A stretch of DNA of 39,115 nt, taken from NCBI GenBank assembly GCA_017514345.1, contig JAFWKC010000083.1, positions 1 through 39,115 of the forward strand. The letters are read 5' to 3'. The translations under genes and the position numbers were made by a program. This document shows, in pieces, positions 25,099 through 35,600 of the stretch (positions are counted from its first letter, which is position 1; the number at the start of each line of letters is the position of its first letter). Origin of the DNA: Eubacterium sp. GTDB taxonomy: Bacteria; Bacillota; Clostridia; Oscillospirales; Acutalibacteraceae. Under the pieces are notes generated by a model that searched no databases, was not told where the DNA came from, and was given only the letters and a program-made list of their open reading frames with translations.

Positions 25099-25127
25099 AT
25101 AAGTTCCGCATTTTAAAGGAGATTATT

Positions 25128-26558
25128 ATGAAGGTATTATATGTTGCTTCGGAAGCACTTCCGTTTATGGCTTCGGGCGGACTCGGCGACGTTGCAGGCT
25201 CGCTTCCTGTTGCGCTTCGCAAGCGTCTTATCGGCTGCCGCGTTGTAATGCCTCTTTACGATTCAATTAAGCAGGAATATAAGGATAAGATGAAGTTTAT
25301 CACTTCTATATCAGTTCCAGTTTCGTGGAGAAGACAGTACTGCGGTATCTTTGAAGCAAAGCATAACGGAGTAATTTATTACTTCCTTGACAACCAGTAT
25401 TATTTCAAGCGCGACGGCATTTACGGCCACTACGACGACGCAGAAAGATTTGCGTTCTTCGCACGCGCTGTGCTCGAGATTATTCCTCATCTCGGCTGGA
25501 AGCCCGATATCATTCACTGTAACGACTGGCAGAGCGCGCTGACGCCGCTTTATTACAGTTGTTATTATGCTAATCAGATTGGCTTCGAAAACATTAAGAC
25601 AGTATTTACAATTCACAACATTCAGTATCAGGGCAAGTACGGCGACGAGCTTCTCAACGACGTTCTCGGTATTGCTCCTGAGCATAACAACCTGATTCTT
25701 TACGACGGACTTGTAAACTTTATGAAGGCAGGTATCGAGTGCGCTAACAGAGTTACCACCGTTTCGCCTACCTATGCAAAGGAAATACTTGACCCGTGGT
25801 TTAGCCACGGACTTGACCCGATTCTCAATCAGCGCAGCTGGAAGCTTTGCGGTATTCTTAACGGTATCGACACGGATAACTACAATCCAGAAACAGACCC
25901 GAATATCGAAGCTAACTACAACGCTAAGCATTACGAAAAGGAAAAGGCTATCAACAAGAAGGCGCTTCAGGAGCAGATGGGTATGGCTGTCCGTCCCGAC
26001 GTTCCGCTTATCGGTATCGTAAGCCGTCTTGCTGGACACAAGGGCTTTGACCTTATGAAAGAGGTACTTGAAAAGAGTCTTTGGGAGCGCGACGTTCAGT
26101 ACGTTGTTCTCGGTTCAGGCGAATGGCAGTACGAAAGCTTCTTCAGAGAGCTTCACGACAAATATCCTGACAAGGTTGGCATCTGCATCGGATTTGTTCC
26201 AGAGCTTGCGCGCAAGATTTACGCTGGCTCAGACCTGTTCCTGATGCCGAGCAAGAGCGAGCCGTGCGGACTTTCGCAGATGGTATCGCTTCGTTACGGA
26301 ACACTTCCTATCGTTCGTGAAACAGGCGGTCTTAAGGATTCAATCACCGACTGCGGCGACGGCGAAGGAAACGGCTTCACCTTCCAGACATACGACGCAT
26401 ACGATATGCTCGGCGCTATTTACAGAGGCGTTGACGCTTACTACGGCGACAAGGGCATATGGAGCGCACTTGTAAAACGCGCGCTTGAATGCGATATGTC
26501 ATGGGGCAAGAGTGCAAACGAATACATCAAGATGTATAAGGCGCTTATAAAAGAATAA
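25128..26558 (+). CDS. glgA: Glycogen synthase (ADP-glucose type)
   Basis: A GT5 glycosyltransferase that extends alpha-1,4-glucan using ADP-glucose. I choose ATG 25128, after AAAGGAG (25115-25121), giving 476 residues; an upstream in-frame ATG would read through the hairpin. The N-terminal sugar-nucleotide loop is MASGGLGDVAGSLP (14-27), where many GlgA have KTGGL; the usual lysine is not present. The GT-B C-terminal motif SKSEPCGLSQM carries Glu378, followed by VRETGGLKDSI. Last gene of the operon, followed by a terminator. Confidence 0.96.
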   Translation: MKVLYVASEALPFMASGGLGDVAGSLPVALRKRLIGCRVVMPLYDSIKQEYKDKMKFITSISVPVSWRRQYCGIFEAKHNGVIYYFLDNQYYFKRDGIYGHYDDAERFAFFARAVLEIIPHLGWKPDIIHCNDWQSALTPLYYSCYYANQIGFENIKTVFTIHNIQYQGKYGDELLNDVLGIAPEHNNLILYDGLVNFMKAGIECANRVTTVSPTYAKEILDPWFSHGLDPILNQRSWKLCGILNGIDTDNYNPETDPNIEANYNAKHYEKEKAINKKALQEQMGMAVRPDVPLIGIVSRLAGHKGFDLMKEVLEKSLWERDVQYVVLGSGEWQYESFFRELHDKYPDKVGICIGFVPELARKIYAGSDLFLMPSKSEPCGLSQMVSLRYGTLPIVRETGGLKDSITDCGDGEGNGFTFQTYDAYDMLGAIYRGVDAYYGDKGIWSALVKRALECDMSWGKSANEYIKMYKALIKE

Positions 26559-26569
26559 TTTCACAGAAC

Positions 26570-26606
26570 AAAAACAGGAACGAGCAAATGCTTGTTCCTG
26601 TTTTTT
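26570..26606. terminator. Terminator of the glg operon, probably bidirectional
   Basis: AAAAACAGGAAC and GTTCCTGTTTTTT form a stem extended inward by AGCA/TGCT. Symmetric A and T runs mean it can also stop transcription from the Tad locus on the other strand. Confidence 0.9.
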
Positions 26607-26614
26607 GCATTATA

Positions 26615-26642
26615 AATGGCAGGTGCAAATGCACCTGCCATT
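26615..26642 (-). terminator. Hairpin after the giant Tad-locus gene
   Basis: AATGGCAGGTGCA and TGCACCTGCCATT are perfect 13-bp arms around AA. It lies just past the stop of the 26652-36986 gene. The T run on the minus strand is poor, so the adjacent hairpin at 26570-26606 may complete termination. Confidence 0.7.
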
Positions 26643-26651
26643 AAATTTTGT

Positions 26652-29600
26652 TTATGCGCCGCCGCTTCCACTATTTTCTGTGTTAAAACCGTCGTCGTAA
26701 TCTCCGCCGCTTTCAGAAGATGATGTGTCATCCTTTGGTAATCCTGGGAAGAATGGCTGAGCCCATTCGTTGATGGTAGGATCAGGATTCGTATCGTAGC
26801 CGTACATATACATATCGTCTACGTTATCCTGAGCATTCTTATACTCTTCCTCTGAAATCAGGTATACCTTTTGTGATGTGGCAATATGGAGATCCATCGT
26901 ACGCCAGTTATTGAAGCGATGGACGTTGATATAGAAGGTATTGATATCAACCGTGTGTCCCATAATGCTTCCGTAGAAGTCATATGCGAAGCCGTCGAGG
27001 TCAACGTTACCCTGAGGCGCGTACATAAGCGCACCGAGCGTTCCGCGAAGCGAGTAGTAATTTACATCGCCCTTGTACGAAGCGAATGCATTTGGAAGCT
27101 CCTTAGCGTCCATCCGTGTGACGTCGGAGGTTTCCGAAGCGAAGTTCATATTAGTGAAGTTCACGTCACCCCTATTTGCAATGAAGTAGGTGAATCTAAT
27201 CTTCGCCGTTGTAGCAACGTTGATGTTACGGTTTGCGTAGATAACAATCGGCTTAGAGTAAGTATCCCTCTGAGTTTCGTCGTATGAGTCGAAGCCCTTG
27301 TAGGTCTTAGAGCTGCTAAGACCGAGGTTAGCCTTCATGCTATCCATAAACGCATCAAATGAGCTGAAGTCTGACTGAAGGTTATAGATAGGAGCCCAAC
27401 AGTCAAAGTCGTGGCCCATATATATGAGCGAGCCCTTACGAAGCACCGTCTGACCGAATACCATCGTGTCGTAAGTACCGAAGATTGAAGTATTCTTATT
27501 CATAGTCAGCTGACCCATCGAATAGATACTTCCTGCCTTAGGCTCAACAGCTTCACTGATATCGTGGAACATCTTGTTAAAGCTGTTTTGTAATCTGGTC
27601 CACAGATTTGTATCCCAGCCTTCCTGAGGAACGTAAACAGTTGTATGATAGGTCGACTTGCCGAACACCTCGGGAAGTACCCACAAATCAGAGTTATGAC
27701 GAAGCGTTACGTGCTGTGTTGCAACAACGTAGCCGCCTGTAACAGCTCGTGAGTATGCATATTCACGAATGTATTTCGTGAAGGAAATCAGGTTACCGCC
27801 GATGTAGTATTCACTGCCGATAGCAAGGTCACTGTCATCGTTTTCAAGCTCGGTTGAGTCGTTAACAGCGTTAACGTCACCTGATGCAGACGATTCGGTT
27901 TCAGTATCGTTATCATTACCCGCATCCGAAGAGTTTTCACTGTTTGTACGTTCGTGCTCGTCACCGTTGTACGCAAATTCGCCACCGTCAGTAACATCGC
28001 CCGTTTCGTTTACAAGCTGTTCCTGATGCTGATGCTCAATTTCATCAAGATAAGCTTCAGCCTGCTGCCTTGTCATACCCTTAACGCCGCGATAGAAGTT
28101 ATCGTCGTACTTACCAAGCTCAATGTAGCTTGCAGCAGCCATATCGCCGCCTACGTAGCACGTCATCTGGTCGCGCAGCTTAATGTTCTGGGTATACGCA
28201 GTAACGTTACCGTTTACGTACATTTCGGAATAAGCGCCGCAGTCAATGGATGAGTACGCACGCATATTTCCGCCGACGTATACACGAGCGTCATGACGAA
28301 GCGTAATGTACGGATTTCCGAGAAGCTGCGTCCAGTCGCCCGCCTGCATATCTCCGCCTACCTTAACGGTAGTTGAAGCGTAGATCTTTGTGTATTTTCT
28401 ACTTGTCAGGTCGCCGCCTACATACATATATCCTGCATTTCTGAATACATAGTCTGTATCATTTTCGCCTGTATTCTTGTACTTGTCAAGACGGGCCTGC
28501 GTTGCGTCTTCCTGGTCGTCAGCCAGTGATTTTCCGACTTCGAGATAATCCTTGGCAATCATATCACCGTAGATATAGGTCTTTGTCATATCGCGTATCT
28601 TACACGTATCACGAACAAACGCATTACCGTGAACAACAAGCGAAGAGCAAATATTCATATCCAGAAGCATATACGCAAATAGCGCACATCTTTCACCTGT
28701 AAGTCTGTTTTCAAGGTTTTGAATATTACCTTTAAGAACGGCTGTAATATCAGGACCGAAAGCAAGCGGATTATTCTTCTGGTCAGAAAGCTCATCAAGT
28801 GCACGGCACTTCCAGTTAAGGTTTCCGTTTGAATCATACAAGCTGTCGCCCTGACCGCAAATAACAAGCTTACAGTTCTGCTTGAGATAAAGCTTCTGCG
28901 GGCAGTAGAAGCTGCCGCCGATAAAGATATTTGCATTAGCCTGAATATCAATATCACGTGAGTGGTCGTACGGAACAACGTCACCTGCAAACGATGTAGC
29001 AGCCCAGTTTTCAAGGTCGCGTCCCTCTACGTTAGCGTAAACATTGCCGCCTACACGCATATAGCAAGCGCGGTATCCGTCGTCGTTTGAGCCAAGCCAA
29101 CCTTTGCCCTTGTACTGACCGTCTTCAAAGTACGACAGAACGTTACCTGCAGTACCACCTGAGTCGTAGAACCTCAACCACATATTTACTTTAAGCGGAC
29201 GTCTTACACGAAGGTCACCGTCAACCATAAAGATGCTGTTTTTACCCGTTACAGCAGCTGAGCCTGAATAGCATTCGCCGCCGACAAAGGTATTCGATTC
29301 GTTAGTCAGCATTAATGACGTCTGGTAGAAGGAAGGACCTGTATTGATTCCTTCATCACCGCCGTAGGAATAAACCTTCAGGTATCCACGGGTATACATC
29401 GTACCCACGTTCAGCACAGTACCCGCTTTATGCTCGGATTCGTAGTTACCGATTTGCATATTACCGCCTACGAACAGCGTAGCATTAGGCATTGTATGCT
29501 GTGCTGGATTGCTTGTAGTATCGCCGTTAATCTTGTATGCACCGTTCATAAACGAGAACGAACGCGAGTCTGAACCGCCGATATTTAACCAACCTACAGC

Positions 29601-32600
29601 GTTATCACGGTAGTCAGTCGGAGTACGTATTGAGAATTCAGAGTTGTATCCGTTAAGCAGGTCGCCGCCGACATACATTTGGCCGCAGTTGAAAGCAATT
29701 TCGCCGTAAGTAAGTCTGCCGTCACAACCGAAGGAGGTATCCCATCTGTTGAAGAAACGGTTACCGTTACAACGGAATTCACCTGAGAACTGAGCGTTTG
29801 CACCTGCAAAGTTTACAAATGCAAAGTCTTTTGCTGAGCCTTCCTGAGTACAATAACCCTCAACGCTCAAACCGTAGTTCATCTTGAGAGAGCCCGAGTT
29901 CTTTACGTAGCCCTTAAAGGTAAGCAAGCCGCCTCTGTTACCGTAATTATAAGCAAGGAAGGATGCTTTGCTTCCGCCGTTATCCCAGTCACTACCGTTC
30001 TTGAGTGACCAGCCCTCATACGGTTTTGAGGTTGTATTCTTGTTATCTGTAATATAGGTAGCGCTGTTATCCATAGTGAAAGCACCGTAGATATGCATCG
30101 TACCGTAATTCCAGATTGTACAGCCTATCTTAAAGTCCTTCTGACAAACAATACCTGCATCTTCTGCAACAAGAGCAGCATTATCATTACAAAGCGTAAC
30201 GTTACCGCTGACATAAGTTGTACCGTTAGGAATATAAAGTGCTGTTCCGCGGTTACCAACCTTCTTGCCGCTTGCATCAGTATAGTTATTTACGTTAAGG
30301 CCGCAATCAATGTAAGTATCGCCGTGGCCTTCATAATAACCGTAGTTCCATGTCGTCAGCTTAGAGCCGTTATAGTAAATTTCACCAAAGAAGGTTTCAC
30401 TGTTATCATACAGTAAGTCAAAGTCAGGACTGTTCTTTCCGCCCTTATGAGCAGAACCGACATCAGTACCACCGTAAGCATAAAGCTTGCCGTAGTTCGA
30501 ATATCTTGTATCGTTGCCGATAAGCGTGATACGGTCTGCACAGTAAAGCGTTGCAACGCCGTTTGCGCTTGAATCAGAACCAACCTGTACCCAAGTCGAT
30601 TTAATCGATGAATCACAAACTACAACACCGTGATTCAGTACGGTTATGTGGTAATTTGTATTGCTTGAGTTGTCTATCGGCTTATTAGGCGGCAGATAAA
30701 GCGTACCGTCAGATTCAAAACCGATCAATCCGCCGTAGCTTGTATTATCACCGCAGAATACAACACTGTTATCAACACCGTGAGTCGTTGTATCGACATT
30801 AATTGTAGTATTAGTTGTGTATTCAACACCGTTATAACCGTAAACCTTTGAGCCGTCGTTTGCAGTAACAGACGTAGTTCTGAGCTTACCGTCAACAAAC
30901 ATATTCGAGCTGCCCGATACGCTTGTTGCGCCCGAAAGAACAACGTTATCGTCATCAGCATTCTGGTTGTCATCTCTCGAAACAAGCCATGCGCCGTTTG
31001 TAAGCGTAGCTGAGATTGCGTTAGCTATACCCTCTGTAACGAACAGCGTTGAATTGTCAAGTACAATTGCACCGCAGACAGGGATATTAGAATCAATAAG
31101 CATCTGCGAGCTGTTTGTCATTGTAATAGCTCCGCCGCCATTAACAGTAAGCGTTCCGCCAACGTGAACCTTTGACCTGTCGAGTGTAATCGACGTACAG
31201 ATAATGTTACCCGTAACAATAAGTCTTGAGTTAGTAAGATTGATAGGTCCGTTAATTGTAAGGTTACCGTTAACCCTTACCTCAACTCTCGTACCAGTAA
31301 GACGGTTTGCTGATTTATCGCCGTCGAATACTACGTTTGACAGTCCAGAAAGATTAGCTTCACCTGCGATTTCAACCTCAACAGGAGCAACTACCTGTCC
31401 GTCGCCGATGATGCCAGAAGTTTCAACCTTGTTCTGAACGTTAAATACTGCCGTACCCTGTACTGTAATTGATTCGGTAACATTAGCCTCATTAGGAGCA
31501 TATGCCATTGCGTCGCCCCACATCGAAACACTTTTAACGCTGATGTTTACAGTAGGTGTTTCCTCCTGATTGTAGTTATCAATAAATTCGTCCTCTACAA
31601 ACAGGAAGTGCTGACCGCCTATATTAAGAGCTGCATTAGGTGCATTGAACTTATCAAAGCAATAGGTAAGTCCGCTATACTTCGGTGTGTTATCATCATA
31701 CGTACCGCTTACGTAATCCTCTGCCAACGTCTTACCGTAATTGTATTCGCCAGTAAGCCATATGCTCTTCATATAGTTGCAGTTGATTTCGCCGAATACA
31801 TAGAGTCTTCCTGAATTAAGGAACCATGAGTCACCGTCAGGACCTGCACCGTAAACGTTAAGCTTTGTACCAAGATAAATTGTAGAGCCAGGCTGGTCGT
31901 TGTGGAAGCAGTCAAGCTTGTTCTTGAAGCAGTCCCAGCTGCCGCTGCCATTACCAAGAATACTGATAACGGTTTCGCCGCAATCAACGCCACTGTCCTT
32001 GTCAATCCAAAGACGTTTGTTATCCTCGCCGTTAGTGGTTACACAGCCCCTTACGTATAATTTAGTCACATTCTTAATATCAAGAAGCGTAACGTAATTA
32101 TCATCATTACAAGCTACGATATCGCCGAGAACTCTGATATCACCGCCGTTAGAGCCAATCTGTCCTTTTGCAGTAATAGTTCCTGCCGTATAAAGAGTAC
32201 CGAAGTTATATACTGAGTAAACTTCACCGCTCTTAACATAATTAACAGTAAGATTACCTTCGTCAGGAGAACCGCTATTAAGAACGGTACCAGCATAAAT
32301 CTGGCCGTAGTTTTCGGTATAACCTGCGCTGATGCTCTTTCTTACGCGCAAAACAGCAACTCTGTTATCCGTTGTACCGTTAATAAGGTTGCAGCCATTT
32401 GTATTCACGCCGCCGTGAATAGCGAACATATCCTTGAGGTTCTTTATTTCGTTATTTGTTGTTGTAATATTGTTGTAAGCTACTACGGTATTTTTGTTTT
32501 CGATTGAGCCTGCTTCAATATCATTTGTATTTGAATAAAGGTTACCCGACGTACCGACAGTAACTTTGTAAGTTACTTTGATTTTACCGTCAGTCTTAAC

Positions 32601-35600
32601 GTTACGTGTAAGGTTAATAGATTTTGCTGTAATACCATTCTTCGAATACATATCGGTACAGGTAATATCGGCATTACCGCTAACCACGTTACCCGCAGTG
32701 AAGATAGCGCCCGTTGCATTAACCGTACCCGAAAGAATCAGGTCATGACCTGCTCTTAAGATATGGTCGTGAGTATCAAGATCTGACGTTGCAGTAAAGT
32801 CAGTACCAGCATACATCGAGCCGCCGTTTGTTATCGAAGTACCTCTGAGCGTCGTCTTTGCGCTTATCCATGATACTGTATTACTGCTTGAGCTTACGTT
32901 GTTTGTGATGCTTCCCGAATAAATCGAGGTATTTGAAACAATATAGCAATCAGCAGAGTTCTGAATTGAAGAACAGTTAATACCGTAATCGGAAGCAGAA
33001 CCACCATTAGCCGCAGGTGTACCCCAGGCATGGATATATGCATTTGTATAATTGTTTATTGTACCCGTATTACTCTTTTTACCAATATAAATGTAAGCCC
33101 TTGAGCCAGAAGAATTGTTTGAATAGTTATTATAAACAACACCGCCGCCGCTATTTGCGTCAATATTGCCGTCAACGCGGATGTACGCATTTGAGCCTGA
33201 ATTCTTTCCAGGGTTGTTATAAATAGCGTCTTTTGTTGTTAAGTTTCCGCCGCATACAAATACGGTAGTAACGTTATTCTTTCCGTCGTTATTAAGGAGC
33301 TGTCCGTTAATCCAAACGTCGCCAGTTGTTTTAACAGTACCGTTGTTATATAACCAACGCGTTTCATTTTCACCAACACTGATGGAGCCTGCAATAAGCG
33401 TACCGTTATTAATGACATCCTGCGACTTTGTGAAAACCTTGCCGCCGCAGATAATAGTACCGTTATTGGTAATCTTGCTCCAGGTCATAATGTCGCCTGA
33501 AACGTAAAGAGTAGCGCCTGAAGCTACAGTAAGATTATCTCTTACCTTCAGATGACCGTTAACAACCATCGTTGCACCGGAACAAAGCTCTACACTTTTG
33601 CTGCCGCTTGTGCTGACAACGTCGCCGTTAGCCTTGAATGTAGCGTTATCCCAAACCTTAATATTGCCGTTTGTAACAACAGCGCAGCTGAAGTTCGGGT
33701 CGCCCGTATCAATAGCACCTACAGGATACTTCTGAGTACCGCTTACAATCAAGGTAGAGTTTTTGCCGACTTCTAAGGCATTTTCATTGCCGACCTGTCT
33801 TAAATACTTACCTACCTTAAGTGTAGCTCCATCACTAACCTTACGTTCTTCTACTGATGCAGTCGTATTAATATCAATAAAACCTGCAACCTCAGTTGTT
33901 GAATTGCCGCCGAAGGTAAGGTGGGAGCTGCCGCCTGTAAATGATACATTGCCGCCAACCTTGAGCGTACCGTTATTGTCGACGCTCTTACCGTTGGTCA
34001 TAGATATGTCGCCTGTGACAACGTTTGTATTTCCTGAACCTACAATACAGCTTGTATCTGTCCAACTTGCAAACCAGCCTGTACCTTTTCTCTTATGATT
34101 GTAAATATTGGAATAATACGTGTTATTCGGCAGTGTCCAGGTATCATTAGTACTCGGTTTGAAGTTACCACTAATTTCTCCGCCGTTTGACATACCGCTT
34201 GTAGAAGGTGAAGAGGTAGGCGCGCCAGGAATAGTGGTTGTTGCAGTTGTATATGCCGTTGGATAGGTCTTATCCCATTTAGCGTCGTTATTTGAACTGT
34301 TAGATGGTAATTCAGCGTCCATTCCCGTAGCAGGAAGAGCTAATGTACTGTCGCTGATTAAAGCAGGATCAGCAACGCCATCAATAGTTCTAATCTGGGT
34401 ATTAAACGCTGTTCTTAAAGCGTTGTTTGCAGCAACGTTCAGATTTGCTGCACCGCCACCGCCAAGGAATACGTCGTTAGGAATTGGCTTTGTAGGCGTA
34501 GCAAGAACCTTGCTGACTGAATTCAGCTGTCCTGGTGTTCCCGTAACATCTTCAATATTCGGCTTGGAAGTGTTGCTGATTTCCTGTGCAACATCAACCT
34601 TTTTGGCTCTGTAAGACTTGTTATTTGAAGCGCCTGAGTCGCCGTATTCGTTGTTGATTTCAGTCTTCTTATTTGCAACAGCATTCTGTTCCCATGAAGT
34701 TGTGCCGACACCGCCGTTACCTTCATTTGCAAACTTGTTAACAGCCTCATGTCCGTACCAGTCGTTGCCGTGATTCCAGTCATCGTACTGATTCACGAAA
34801 TCAATAGCCTTCTTAAGCTTGCCGTCACTGTCATAAAGCTCATAGCCCTTGAAGGAATGATTTGACATTGAAACGCCGCCGAGAGGCTGTTCGGAACTTC
34901 CAAGCTTTGTAAGACCTGAATCAGCATTTGATTTGAAATCTGTGAACAGAAGATTCTTTGCGTAATTATTATCGTATTGTGATACGTCAGAATACGTATT
35001 GTCAGTATAAGTAACGTCTTCCTGCAGTTCTGAAAGGTCGTTCTGTGCAGTTTTTACTGCAAGCTTAACGTTACGGTCACCCGTAGTTGTACCGTCATTA
35101 AACTGACCGCGCTTCTTTGTAGCATCACGAACAGACTGGTTAATCTGACGTGTAAAGAACGGTCTGAGATTAGGCATATCGATATAATCGCTCTTTTCCT
35201 TGAACGTTCTTGTAAGCGCGTATTTTGCGCCAAGACGCGTAGCCTTAACGTCGTTAAGGTTAAAGCCGCCTGACGTAAGGTATTCTTCTACGTTATCCAT
35301 ATTACGGTTAACCTTTTTACCATTAACCGTAAGCTTATAAGTATATTTTAAAGTTGCATTTTTATCTGTTTTTTCGACATGATTATGCTGTGCATCCTCA
35401 TATCTCTCTAAAATTACAGTATCTGCGCCGATGTTTCCGCCATCTGTATCGGCAAAGTTCTGATAGAGGAAGCCCTGTGTAGAGCTGTTGTTCTTGTATA
35501 ACTTATCAAAACCGATAGCAGTAAGCTCGCTTGTCAGCTGCTCAAGGCGTGACATACGCTGCTTTTCTATATCAGAGTCAAGGTCAACCTCAATAGCCGC

